From Longimonas sp040409695 (lineage in GTDB: Bacteria > Bacteroidota > Rhodothermia > Rhodothermales > Salinibacteraceae): a stretch of DNA of 22,792 nucleotides. The stretch spans positions 1-22,792 of the forward strand of contig NZ_JARWGJ010000183.1 in NCBI RefSeq assembly GCF_040409695.1, written 5' to 3'. The notes beneath the pieces were generated by a model. It did no database searches. It had not been told where the DNA came from and saw nothing but the letters and a program-made list of their open reading frames with translations. A program made the translations under genes and the position numbers. Shown in pieces: positions 1 to 7,333 of the stretch (its first letter is position 1; each line of letters begins with the position of its first letter).

Positions 1-517
1 CCGCTTCATCGCCTGGGGAGGTCTCGGAGCGGCCGTCTTGCTCTGCTGCCCCCCCGTTGTTGCTTTGGTCTGCATCGTCAGAAGGCGGCATGTCCGCAGA
101 GGGTGAATCGGGGGCTTCCCCCGACTCATCTTCGCGTTCCTCATCAGTGAGTTCGTCGGAGGGTTCGTCGGCATCGCGCTCTCCAGTGGAATCGCCTGCT
201 TCATCGCCTTCCCCATCGCCGCGCTCATCTGGGGCACCGTCGGGATCTGCTTCGCTATCGGCATCGGGCGGATGTGCGTTGAGCTGCTCGTTCAACGCGT
301 GCAGCTTGGGATGGTCAGGCGCGATCTGCAGGCCCTCAGCCACGGTTTCGCGGGCTGCGTCGAGGTCTTCGGCAAGGTAGTGCTGCGCTGCGCGGTGGAA
401 GTACGCCTCACCGTTCTCTACTGCGCTCTGCCCTGAGGCATCTTGCGCATGCAGGGGGGCTGCGCACGCTACGCATCCTATAAACGCTACGCATCCTATA
501 AGAAGAAGACGAAGCAT
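1..517 (-). CDS. Secreted TPR-like protein with acidic tail (partial)
   Basis: The frame is open from an ATG at 517 to the left edge, giving 172 codons with no stop, so the C-terminus is missing. Residues 1-24 look like a Sec signal peptide (basic start MLR, hydrophobic core, LHA|Q cleavage-like site). Residues about 34-70 form one helical-repeat-like unit (YFHRAAQHYLAEDLDAARE...) of TPR character. From about residue 78 the chain becomes low complexity, very rich in Asp, Glu, Ser and Pro, and likely disordered. The signal-peptide region carries an exact 18-base tandem duplication. The gene lies 62 bases after the DUF423 stop and may be last in that run. A TPR domain plus acidic tail is loosely reminiscent of BatC-type proteins, but I see no specific motif; function unknown. 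Confidence 0.72.
   Translation of the reverse strand, partial: MLRLLLIGCVAFIGCVACAAPLHAQDASGQSAVENGEAYFHRAAQHYLAEDLDAARETVAEGLQIAPDHPKLHALNEQLNAHPPDADSEADPDGAPDERGDGEGDEAGDSTGERDADEPSDELTDEEREDESGEAPDSPSADMPPSDDADQSNNGGAAEQDGRSETSPGDEA
466..501. repeat. Perfect 2 x 18-bp tandem repeat in signal-peptide codons
   Basis: Bases 466-483 and 484-501 are identical 18-mers (acgctacgcatcctataa). The period is a multiple of three, so the reading frame is kept and the repeat duplicates six codons (IGCVAF / IGCVAC) in the hydrophobic core of the partial gene's signal peptide. Confidence 0.95.
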
Positions 518-579
518 ACGACTGACTTGCTCTATACTCGCGTAGCACATATGCACCTGCAGTGGTCCGGGCAGCGTCG

Positions 580-975
580 TTAGGGCAGCGTCATATCGCC
601 GCCTATTGATCCTGTAAATGCGGCCCATGCAACGAGCAGCCATCCTACGATGAATGCGACGCCCCCCACGGGAGCTACAGCGCCCAGCACGGGTGTATCG
701 GTGAGTACAAGCGTATACAGGCTCCCCGAGAAGAACGCGATGCCAACTAAGAAACTGACGCCGGCCCAGAACACCGTGGATGGCGCCCCAATGGCGAGCA
801 GGGCCCCTACGATGATAAGGCCGACGGCGTGATACATGTGGTACTGCACGCCGGTGTTAAAGGTATCGACACGCTCAGGAGTAACACGCGCCTCCAGTCC
901 GTGCGCGCCGTAAGCACCGAGGGCTACCGCAAGTCCGGCCAGTATGGCTCCAGCTACCAGAAAGAAGCGAATCAT
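580..975 (-). CDS. DUF423 family small integral membrane protein
   Basis: This 131-residue protein matches the DUF423 (YgdD/TMEM256-like) family in length and pattern. It has an N-terminal hydrophobic segment running into GAYGAHGLE, the signature-like stretch with FNTGVQYHMYHAVGLI, and then three more hydrophobic segments ending near residue 122. Four membrane spans are expected, placing it in the inner membrane. The biochemical role of the family is not established. The ATG at 975 begins directly with the first hydrophobic segment, as in relatives. It sits 43 bases downstream of rsfS on the same strand and is probably co-transcribed with it. Confidence 0.88.
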   Translation of the reverse strand: MIRFFLVAGAILAGLAVALGAYGAHGLEARVTPERVDTFNTGVQYHMYHAVGLIIVGALLAIGAPSTVFWAGVSFLVGIAFFSGSLYTLVLTDTPVLGAVAPVGGVAFIVGWLLVAWAAFTGSIGGDMTLP

Positions 976-1018
976 AGACAGTTAGGCGTACAAGCAAGTT
1001 ACAAACGGTTGGAAGGCG

Positions 1019-1573
1019 CTACGCTTCGTTGGTCTCGGTGCTGGTATTCACATCGGCATCGAGATTGCTCTTGGACTCGCTATCGGCGCGTTCGGTTTTT
1101 GGGGTGCGAGACGGTTTGAGCAGAGACTGCAGGAGTGCTACATCAGAAGCATCACCCTCTTCAGGGACTTCGCTGCGATCGGCGTCGCCCCAGAGGCGTT
1201 CGATATTATAGTGCTCACGTTTTTCTTTATTGAAGATGTGGATAACGACATCGACGTAGTCGAGCACGACCCATTCAAGGGCTTCCATACCTTCACGTTG
1301 CCAGGGGCGCTCCTCGCACTCTTCTTTAACGCGCTGCATGACGCCATTGGCAATGGCGCGAATCTGCACATCTGAACCGCCTGTCCCGATCACAAAGAAG
1401 TCTGCCATTGCCGCTACGGAACGCAGATCGAGAACAACGATGTCAGTCGCCTTTTTTTCGGCCATCGCATCAACAGCGTGTGCTGCGATGAGATGCCCGG
1501 GATTGCGTGGTGGGCGGCGCGAGGGCGTATTGGCGGAAGACGTTGCAGGAGAAGACAGATCAGAAGCAGCCAT
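1019..1573 (-). CDS. rsfS: Ribosomal silencing factor RsfS (Iojap/YbeB family)
   Basis: RsfS binds ribosomal protein uL14 on the large subunit and blocks subunit joining, lowering translation when nutrients are short. The conserved domain spans about residues 27-130: HLIAAHAVDAMAEKKATDIVVLDL, then ADFFVIGTG, VLDYVDVVIHIF and REHYNIERLWGDA, all characteristic. The protein is 184 residues against roughly 105-130 in most relatives. The excess is a Ser/Pro-rich N-terminal lead of about 26 residues and an acidic, Ser/Thr-rich C-terminal tail of about 50, both probably disordered. The first ATG (1573) is used; the next in-frame Met (37) would cut into the domain. It follows the LytR_C gene by 45 bases. 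Many Bacteroidota carry ftsH after rsfS; here a DUF423 gene follows instead. Confidence 0.93.
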   Translation of the reverse strand: MAASDLSSPATSSANTPSRRPPRNPGHLIAAHAVDAMAEKKATDIVVLDLRSVAAMADFFVIGTGGSDVQIRAIANGVMQRVKEECEERPWQREGMEALEWVVLDYVDVVIHIFNKEKREHYNIERLWGDADRSEVPEEGDASDVALLQSLLKPSRTPKTERADSESKSNLDADVNTSTETNEA

Positions 1574-1618
1574 GTAAAGAGGGCATTAGGTTCAGTGCGT
1601 GCGTTTGCGTATTGATGG

Positions 1619-2086
1619 TTACTCGGTTTGCTGAAACGGGCGAAGGGTCTCGTAATCGCTTCCGATCAGCACCGTAGCATCGAGGTAGAGATCTTCACGG
1701 ACATCCTGGGTTACGTGCTCTGGATCCACCCCGAGCGCCTGCGCAACGCGGCGGGCAGACTCCATATCGTCAATGCGGTCAATGATCTGTGTGCGCTCGA
1801 CATCGAACGAGCTATGGTTGCCAACCTCTACGACGTCGAACCCGTCGTCGCGCAGGTGCTGCATGACGGTTGCAGCCAGACCAGCGATGCCGACGCCGTT
1901 GCGCACCTCAACCTGGATCACGGATCCAACCAGATCGTCGGACGCCGCCGCTCGGTCCGGGTTAGCCGTCGGGGCACCTCCTGGCCGCGCAATGAGGCTG
2001 TAGAGCAGTACCGCGCACACCATGGCCAGAACGACTAAGCCGACGTTCAGAGCGATATTTCGGGTGCGTGGTTTTGCATTGCTCAT
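1619..2086 (-). CDS. LytR C-terminal domain (LytR_C) membrane-anchored protein
   Basis: The ATG at 2086 gives 155 residues (MSNAKPRTRN...). The frame stays open upstream to 2272, but that extension is Cys/Arg-rich and unlike a real N-terminus. Residues 12-33 form a single membrane span, 34-52 a short linker, and about 56-150 a LytR_C domain (VEVRNGVGIAGLAATVMQHL followed by GFDVVEVGN). The domain also occurs at the end of LytR-CpsA-Psr cell-wall enzymes, but here it stands alone without the catalytic part. The protein is expected to be inner-membrane anchored with the domain outside the cytoplasm. Its function is not known; a cell-envelope role is inference. rsfS follows closely, so the two are probably one transcript. 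Confidence 0.83.
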   Translation of the reverse strand: MSNAKPRTRNIALNVGLVVLAMVCAVLLYSLIARPGGAPTANPDRAAASDDLVGSVIQVEVRNGVGIAGLAATVMQHLRDDGFDVVEVGNHSSFDVERTQIIDRIDDMESARRVAQALGVDPEHVTQDVREDLYLDATVLIGSDYETLRPFQQTE

Positions 2087-2201
2087 ACGCAAAACATGCA
2101 AGTCATGATAAGCCGCGTGCTGTGTACAGGCGCATCGTCTTTCGAAGCCGGGGCTCTGGCAAGCCGTAGCTCTGGCAAATGGGCCTGTGGGAGACAGCGT
2201 A

Positions 2202-2738
2202 TTAGTTGCGCCAGAACAGGTTGCTGTGGCCTGCCGTGCCCGGCATGGTCGACATTCCCATGTGTGCGCCACGCATGCCGTAGCCTCCGTATGGACTCAT
2301 GTAGCTTCCGTGGGGGCTCTGCTGCATCTGGAACCGAAACTCCATGTTTTCAGACGGGCGATAGGCCACCTCGGCGTTGCGCAAGAAGACCTGGGCGTCG
2401 GTCTGGTTGCCAAACATGTCGTTGCCTCCGAACGGCGAGTGGGCCAAGCTTACATCGACACGGGCAGCCCACTGCTCGTTAAACTGCCACATCATGCTGT
2501 TGGTGTACATGCCAAGCGAGGCGGTATTCCCGCCAAAGCGCGACATGGACATCTCGTACGTGTGCGACATGCGGAAGTGGTCGTCGCTGAACAGCGTGTT
2601 CAGGAGGTTGGTACTGGCCCCCTCGTCATACAGTGCGGTCGGAGCCGGTCCGTTCGCTGTATCACGCAGCTGCGCCTCAGCAGGCTGCAGCACACTGAGC
2701 ATCAAAACAAGACAGAGCAGAGAAAAGAACATGCGCAT
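2202..2738 (-). CDS. Exported Met-rich protein, unknown function
   Basis: This is a 178-residue protein with a clear signal peptide (MRMFFSLLCLVLMLSVLQ, then PAEA|Q cleavage near 22/23). The middle has alternating polar/aromatic stretches (SLGMYTNSMMWQFNEQWAARVDVSLAH, AEVAYRPSENMEFRFQMQ) suggestive of beta strands, so a small outer-membrane or periplasmic beta protein is possible. It is unusually rich in methionine (17 of 178). The last 30 residues are Gly/Met/His/Tyr-rich with short repeats such as PYGGYGM and GAHMGM. I do not recognise the family. The upstream AGGTG eight bases before the ATG is a fair ribosome site, uncommon in this window. It is the first gene of the left minus-strand run, 115 bases before the LytR_C gene. 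Confidence 0.78.
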   Translation of the reverse strand: MRMFFSLLCLVLMLSVLQPAEAQLRDTANGPAPTALYDEGASTNLLNTLFSDDHFRMSHTYEMSMSRFGGNTASLGMYTNSMMWQFNEQWAARVDVSLAHSPFGGNDMFGNQTDAQVFLRNAEVAYRPSENMEFRFQMQQSPHGSYMSPYGGYGMRGAHMGMSTMPGTAGHSNLFWRN

Positions 2739-3059
2739 GGGCGTTCACCTCAAGAGTCCAAAATAGAAAGGATACCGGTAGCCAGGTGTAGGAATCTACA
2801 TACACATAAAGGCTACCCACATAGCGTGCGTTTGTTCGTTATTCGCAAACCGGTTCGTGATGTATAGCAAAGCCGGAGTCACGGTGCATTGCCGGGTTCA
2901 TCACGAGGGTGTATTGTCCATGTTAGGGGTAGTCGCCAATCCTGAAGTGATTGACGTTATCAGAAGGACGGATAGATTATTTTGTGCGTCGCTTCGCTCA
3001 GATCTGGATGAGCGGCACAAAGAGCGCCTTGGCCGAGGCGCTGCGAGCGGCTTCCTGAA
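2739..3059. other. Intergenic stretch with nested inverted repeats
   Basis: No convincing gene lies here. A nested inverted repeat sits 39-79 bases upstream of the exported-protein start: outer arms ggtagcc 2777-2783 and ggctacc 2811-2817, inner hairpin tgtag-gaat-ctaca 2787-2800. It could be a leader structure or a binding site for that gene. The rest (2818-3059) shows nothing I can name. A 69-codon plus-strand frame at 2857-3066 lacks any family signal. Confidence 0.5.
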
Positions 3060-4436
3060 TCAGTGATCAGACACCCACACGGTTTTCACGTTCACGAACT
3101 CACGGATCCCCTGCACGCCAAGTTCGCGTCCGTATCCGCTGTCTTTAATACCGCCAAACGGAAGGCGCGGATCGCTCTTTACCATTTTGTTCACAAAGGC
3201 ACAGCCCGTATTTAGCTGCTGCGCGATCGCCTCGCCCTGGTCTACGTTACGCGTGAAGACCGTACCACCGAGCCCAAAACGGGTGTCGTTGGCCAGCTCC
3301 ACGGCATCTTCGGCATCGGCAGCAACGACAATGGAGGCCACCGGACCGAATATTTCTTCGGTGAAGGCAACGCTGCCTGGAAGCACGTTGGTGAGCACCG
3401 TCGGAGGCACGTAGAAGCCATCGCTGTTGGGAACGGTGCCCGTAGCTTCGCGCGTAGCGCCATCATCAACAGCGCGCTCAACCTGATCGAGAACCGTATC
3501 GCGAAGATCGGCGCGAGCGAGCGGTCCGATGTCGGTGTCGGGATGCGAAGGGTCGCCCACGGTGAGGGCCTCTACGGCATCGACGACACGTTCTGTAAAC
3601 GCATCCGCAATGGGAGCCTCCACAATGAAACGCTTTGCAGCAATGCAGCTTTGTCCGTTGTTCTGCATGCGAGCGCGCACCGCAACATCGGCAGCGGCGT
3701 CGAGGTCCGCATCCGCCAGGACGATGAACGGGTCGGAGCCCCCGAGTTCGAGCACGGTCGGTTTCAGGTGAGCCGCTGCCTGTTGTGCAACGGCCTTGCC
3801 GGCCTCTACGCTTCCGGTGAGCGTAACCGCCCGCACGCGGCGGTCGGCAATGCAGTCGCTTACAGCGTTTGTACCGATGCGAAGCGTCTGCACCTCTCCA
3901 CGATCGAATCCGGCCTCAATACAGAGCTGCTCAATCGCGTCGGCGCATCCCATTGCGTTGGGCGCATGCTTCAGCAGCATTGTGTTGCCTGCCATGAGCG
4001 CCGGTGCGCCGAACCGGAAGCACTGCCAGAACGGGTAGTTCCAGGGCATCACGGCGAGCACCGGACCGAGCGGCTCGTATCGCACGTAGGAGCGGCGTGC
4101 CTCTGTGTCGACGGGCTCATGGGCCAGCATATCGGCTCCGTTGTTCGCGTAGTACCGGCACACGAGTGCGCACTTCTCGGCTTCTCCTTTGGCCTGCCGG
4201 ATGGGCTTGCCGATCTCGCGCGTCATCAGCTCGGCCCACTCGTCTGAGCGCGCTTCGAGTGCGTCGGCGAGGGCATGCAGGCGGGTTGCCCGCTCCTCGA
4301 AGGAACGCGATCGCTGCAGCGCTGCGGCCTGTTCGGCTCTATCTAACCGGGCCTCGACCTCGCTGTCGGTGTGCGCCTTATACGTGCGCAACGTTGTGTT
4401 GGTAGCCGGATTCGTAGATGTGAACGTAAGGCGCAT
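3060..4436 (-). CDS. NAD(P)-dependent aldehyde dehydrogenase (succinate-semialdehyde type)
   Basis: The 458-residue protein from the ATG at 4436 belongs to the aldehyde dehydrogenase superfamily, closest in length and motifs to the compact GabD1/Sad-type succinate-semialdehyde dehydrogenases. Key sites are present: PWNYPFWQ (131-138), Lys156 in the cofactor site, TGSVEAG (207-213), general base Glu230 in LELGGSDP, nucleophile Cys264 in GQSC, and EIFGPV (361-366). It should oxidise an aldehyde to its acid in the cytoplasm; the exact substrate cannot be read from sequence. The frame is open upstream to 4493, but the extra 19 residues do not resemble the family start. No GABA transaminase gene is adjacent, so the pathway is open. 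It is probably transcribed alone, behind the hairpin at 4500-4526. Confidence 0.93.
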   Translation of the reverse strand: MRLTFTSTNPATNTTLRTYKAHTDSEVEARLDRAEQAAALQRSRSFEERATRLHALADALEARSDEWAELMTREIGKPIRQAKGEAEKCALVCRYYANNGADMLAHEPVDTEARRSYVRYEPLGPVLAVMPWNYPFWQCFRFGAPALMAGNTMLLKHAPNAMGCADAIEQLCIEAGFDRGEVQTLRIGTNAVSDCIADRRVRAVTLTGSVEAGKAVAQQAAAHLKPTVLELGGSDPFIVLADADLDAAADVAVRARMQNNGQSCIAAKRFIVEAPIADAFTERVVDAVEALTVGDPSHPDTDIGPLARADLRDTVLDQVERAVDDGATREATGTVPNSDGFYVPPTVLTNVLPGSVAFTEEIFGPVASIVVAADAEDAVELANDTRFGLGGTVFTRNVDQGEAIAQQLNTGCAFVNKMVKSDPRLPFGGIKDSGYGRELGVQGIREFVNVKTVWVSDH

Positions 4437-4499
4437 AAGCGGGAGAGGGCGTGCAGTAGGGCAGAACGTGTTCGTGCGGCGATGGGCGCGCAATCTAAC

Positions 4500-4526
4500 G
4501 GGCGGCGCCTGCTCGTGGCGCCGCCC
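4500..4526 (-). terminator. GC-rich hairpin after the universal stress gene
   Basis: A perfect 10-bp stem (gggcggcgcc 4500-4509 / ggcgccgccc 4517-4526) with a 7-base loop starts 8 bases past the stress-protein stop. There is no real T-run after it on the minus strand (CGTTAGATT), so it is a terminator-like or transcript-stabilising hairpin more than a textbook intrinsic terminator. Confidence 0.6.
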
Positions 4527-4534
4527 TATACCTG

Positions 4535-5434
4535 CTACTCATTGAGGGCCGCATCCTTTTGCTTCGAAGCTGCCTGGCGCGTGCTCTCAGACACACGCGG
4601 CACCATAAGAACTGGGCGGTTCGCTTTTTTGGCGAGCGTGCTGGCCGTGCTTCCCGTGATCCGGTCTTCGAGCTTGCCTCGGCCCTGTTTGCCCACGATC
4701 AGCAGCGTGCTTTCGTGCTCATCTGCCGTTTCCGTGATCACATCAGCCGGGTCGCCCCCGTCGGACCTCACGATCGACGTTGCATGAGATCCGGCTCGTT
4801 CTACAAGGCGGTTAAGTTTTTTACGTGCCAGCTCAATGGTTACCAGGTTTTTATTTGTGTTGCGAACCGTCATAAAAACAGCCTGCTCGGCCCCTTCCTG
4901 GGCCAACGACACGGCCATGTCTTCGGCGCTCCGAGCCGACGGCGAGAAGTCGGTGGCCAGCAGTATGCGATCAAATCCGTTGGTTCGCGCCTTGGTGCGT
5001 TTGGCCGCCCCGTCTTCGTCGGACGGCTCTACCTGGTCGAGCAAGACCGGGGTTTCGGTGAGGCGTAGCACTTCCGCAGCCGTCGATCCAATCAGGAGCC
5101 GCTTCAGCATGTTGTGCCCCCGCGAGGCCAGCAGGATGAGATCAGCCTGTTCGTCGCGTGCATAGTCTACGATGAACTCGGCCGGCGCCCCGGTGCCGAG
5201 TTTCGTATGCACGGTAATCCCCTGTTCACGAAGCGCCTCGGCTTTTTCCTCAAGCAGGTCTTTGTAGGTTTGCTTCCGGTCTTCGTCGGGGCCCTGCCCG
5301 TAACGGGCATCGAGCACATGCATCAGGGTAACGGTCGTCGTTCCAAGTTCTTGCAGCTTACCCAGATACTTAAGCTGCGAATCCGTAGCTGGCGAAAAGT
5401 CGACAGCTGAAACAACGTGCGAAAAGTGAGCCAT
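4535..5434 (-). CDS. Universal stress protein, two UspA domains in tandem
   Basis: Residues 1-135 and 153-280 are two UspA domains, each opening with a beta strand and the conserved acidic VDFSP / TDFSP motif. The second keeps the full ATP-binding pattern G-x2-G-x9-G-S (GKQG at 248-251, GS at 261-262). The first has Ala103 where the first glycine normally lies but retains G106 and GS116-117. Usp proteins are cytoplasmic nucleotide-binding factors that help cells survive stress; the direct partner is unknown. The length of 299 residues is normal for the double-domain form. It starts at an ATG followed at once by the first strand. It appears to be a single gene with its own upstream region (5435-5693). 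Confidence 0.92.
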   Translation of the reverse strand: MAHFSHVVSAVDFSPATDSQLKYLGKLQELGTTTVTLMHVLDARYGQGPDEDRKQTYKDLLEEKAEALREQGITVHTKLGTGAPAEFIVDYARDEQADLILLASRGHNMLKRLLIGSTAAEVLRLTETPVLLDQVEPSDEDGAAKRTKARTNGFDRILLATDFSPSARSAEDMAVSLAQEGAEQAVFMTVRNTNKNLVTIELARKKLNRLVERAGSHATSIVRSDGGDPADVITETADEHESTLLIVGKQGRGKLEDRITGSTASTLAKKANRPVLMVPRVSESTRQAASKQKDAALNE

Positions 5435-5651
5435 GTTGGTCTGGTCAGTGAGTCATTGGGGATACAAGCACCATCTGCTGCATGACGTGCACACGCTACG
5501 GTTCCGTCTACATTCGCGATGCCGTGTTCATACCACAGGGGATATACGGAGCAATGTACACACCCCGCATCTCTAATATGCGTGTTGCACATGCATCACA
5601 CAATAGGAGCACCTGCATCTGCGTGTGGGGGGTTCTCTTACAGTCCCTCAC

Positions 5652-5675
5652 AAAAAAGACTTGCGCTTAAGAAGT
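5652..5675 (-). terminator. Weak hairpin plus T6, possible terminator
   Basis: On the minus strand, 19 bases past the stop of the 5694-6191 gene, a short stem (ACTT 5672-5675 with AAGT 5659-5662) is followed after one base by six T (5652-5657). The T-run is good but the stem is weak. Nothing else was seen in the 5435-5693 gap beyond presumed promoter sequence of the stress gene. Confidence 0.35.
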
Positions 5676-5693
5676 GATTGCAGGAAGCGGGCT

Positions 5694-6191
5694 CTACAGC
5701 CCCACTTCGCGCTCCGTCCACGCAATCAGGCTTAGCGCTTGCTGCGCGATGGCGTGGAGTTCGTCTACAAAAACATCGGCAGGCGCTTCGGCGAGGGCCG
5801 CGGCCTGGTCGGCTACAAGGCGTGCTTCCTCTACCAATGCTTCGGAAACTCGGGGGTACAGGCTGAGCAGTGCTTGATGAACGTCGTGCACCCACTGCCC
5901 CATGCGGTACACGTTCATGCGCTCGTCAAAGTGACGCACAACCGCTGCCATCTGGTGCTGGCTGGATGCGTCGGCCACGTCGCTTCGCAGCAGGTAGAGC
6001 GCTGTATTCGACAGCGCAGTGCGCATCAAACGAATGCGTGCCTCGGCTTCCGTCACGGTCTCCTGCGCACTGGGGTCTCGGCCTAACCGGCGTTCCTCTA
6101 CCGCCTGGTGGACATCGGAGGCTGTTGACAGCGTAGCCAGGAGCGTCATCGATTCGAGGACGGCGTTGGCGGAGGGAAAGTCTGTAGCCAC
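5694..6191 (-). CDS. Hypothetical all-alpha cytoplasmic protein
   Basis: I do not recognise this 165-residue protein. It has no signal peptide, membrane span or Cys, and the sequence reads as a bundle of amphipathic helices, rich in Ala, Leu, Val and Glu (for example EALVEEARLVADQAAALAEA near 120-140). The coding case rests on the long open frame, amino-acid makeup like its neighbours, and reasonable gaps on both sides (164 bases before it, 259 after). The ATG at 6191 is the first in frame. It lies downstream of the CBS-domain gene on the same strand, but two hairpins (6301-6337) separate them. No role can be inferred. Confidence 0.62.
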   Translation of the reverse strand: MATDFPSANAVLESMTLLATLSTASDVHQAVEERRLGRDPSAQETVTEAEARIRLMRTALSNTALYLLRSDVADASSQHQMAAVVRHFDERMNVYRMGQWVHDVHQALLSLYPRVSEALVEEARLVADQAAALAEAPADVFVDELHAIAQQALSLIAWTEREVGL

Positions 6192-6300
6192 GATCGTATG
6201 CGGTGTTATGAAATGAGTGACAGAGCAGGCCTCGATACAGTACGGAATAGACCGAAGCGTCGTGCCTACGTTTTAGGCAGAGCCCGCACGTCCCGTTCAT

Positions 6301-6337
6301 CTGCGACGTTGCCTTGTCGCAGCATGCCGACACGGCA
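6301..6337 (-). terminator. Two adjacent hairpins after the CBS gene
   Basis: Two small stems lie 19-55 bases beyond the CBS-gene stop: ctgcgac 6301-6307 / gtcgcag 6316-6322 (8-base loop) and tgccg 6325-6329 / cggca 6333-6337 (3-base loop). No T-run follows on the minus strand, so this is only a candidate termination or RNA-processing site. Confidence 0.35.
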
Positions 6338-6355
6338 GGCTCTTACACCACGGCG

Positions 6356-7018
6356 CTACACCTCCAGGTAGTGCATGAAGGCTTCAACCCGTTCGGCCAG
6401 TTCGTCGTCATCGTCTCCGAAAGACGCGACCACTTCGTAGCCATTGTGTTCAAGCACGTGACGAAGGCGTGTTGTATCTGTCACGTTTAGCTTCAGCGTA
6501 ACGCGGTGCTTCTGAGCATTGGTTTGCCCGGGCGTTTCGGATGCCACGGCCAGCACCTTGGCGTCGTTCTGCTCGATCAGGTGCACCAGTTTAGCCAGTG
6601 CATAGTCGCGCGGATCTACCTCAAGTGCGAGAATGGCTCCCGATGCCTGCGTGGAGAGCATCCGCGCAAACGTATCGAAGATGTCGTGGCGCCGAATCAA
6701 TCCTACGTACTGCTCCTCTGCATCGGCAACCGGAACGGTACTGAGCCCGTGGCGCACCATAGTGCGTGCGGCATCGAACACATGGTCGTTGGGATGTACA
6801 GCGATCGGCTGGCGTGCTACCAGACCATCGATAGGCGTTGTGTGCGAATCAGCGGTCATTAGCGCTTCTTCTGACATGATCCCGATGAGGCGGTTCGAGT
6901 CATCCACAACAGGAAGATGACGCAGATGGTGCTCCATGAGCGCTCCAAGGGCTTCCCCCACCGTGTCTGTCACGTTGAGTGCAGGGGTGTCTCCATGTAT
7001 GGCGTTGCGGACTTTCAT
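6356..7018 (-). CDS. CBS-pair protein with C-terminal ACT-like domain (AcuB type)
   Basis: Residues about 8-58 and 69-122 are two CBS motifs (AL..LMEHHLRHLPVVDDSNRLIGIMS and TMVRHGLSTVPVADAEEQYVGLI), forming a Bateman module that usually binds adenine nucleotides. Residues about 127-205 resemble an ACT domain (ILALEVDPRDYALAKLVHLI, LKLNVTDTTRLRHVLEHNGYEVV), the layout of AcuB-like proteins. It is therefore a probable cytoplasmic ligand-sensing regulator; the target is unknown and no acuA or acuC gene is in view. The length of 220 residues fits the family. The ATG at 7018 lies about 35 bases from a candidate promoter. Confidence 0.88.
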   Translation of the reverse strand: MKVRNAIHGDTPALNVTDTVGEALGALMEHHLRHLPVVDDSNRLIGIMSEEALMTADSHTTPIDGLVARQPIAVHPNDHVFDAARTMVRHGLSTVPVADAEEQYVGLIRRHDIFDTFARMLSTQASGAILALEVDPRDYALAKLVHLIEQNDAKVLAVASETPGQTNAQKHRVTLKLNVTDTTRLRHVLEHNGYEVVASFGDDDDELAERVEAFMHYLEV

Positions 7019-7052
7019 GGCACTCGTCCGGGGGTACCGGCGGGTCAGTGGT

Positions 7053-7083
7053 AAGAATTACGATCACTGTAATGTACTGCAAA
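7053..7083 (-). promoter_or_regulatory. Candidate promoter of the CBS gene
   Basis: On the minus strand TTTG (7083-7080) is followed after 19 bases by TAATTCTT (7060-7053). This resembles the Bacteroidetes primary-sigma pattern TTTG-N19-21-TAnnTTTG with mismatches in the second box, and lies 34 bases before the start codon. Confidence 0.35.
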
Positions 7084-7333
7084 GCCTATGCCGTTGTGCC
7101 CCAGGCCCTGTCATATTTCAGGCTCGACACACTTGATGTTGGAGCATGATATTAAGGCGTGATGTTGAGGCGGTGCAGGCAAAATGGCGCCTCAGCTATC
7201 AAGTGCAGGCCCTAATAGTGAACTGGTGGGCAAGGAGCCTGTGCAATGGGCACGGCCTTGAATGCACGATCGCTCTGCTTGTCTGAGCTGAACGCGCCGT
7301 TGCGGCGACCTGTGTGTTTGGGACGTCCTGCAG
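7084..7333. other. Intergenic region between hflX and the CBS gene
   Basis: No gene is supported. Inverted repeats seen are tgaggcg 7166-7172 / cgcctca 7188-7194 (15-base loop) and cgccg-ttg-cggcg 7295-7307, the latter 27-39 bases past the hflX stop. Neither is followed by a T-run, so termination of hflX here is uncertain. Confidence 0.4.

Noticed and set aside
57..380. 107-codon Ser-rich plus-strand frame
   Set aside because: It is the antisense of the Asp/Glu-rich tail of the partial secreted protein on the minus strand, which has a signal peptide and a longer open frame.
569..592. gggcagcgtc repeated at 569-578 and 583-592 across the DUF423 stop
   Set aside because: Only 10 bases, partly coding; likely chance or minor slippage with no visible role.
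2857..3066. 69-codon plus-strand frame in the gap before the aldehyde dehydrogenase
   Set aside because: No domain, signal or conserved-looking pattern, and its end overlaps the dehydrogenase stop; likely chance.
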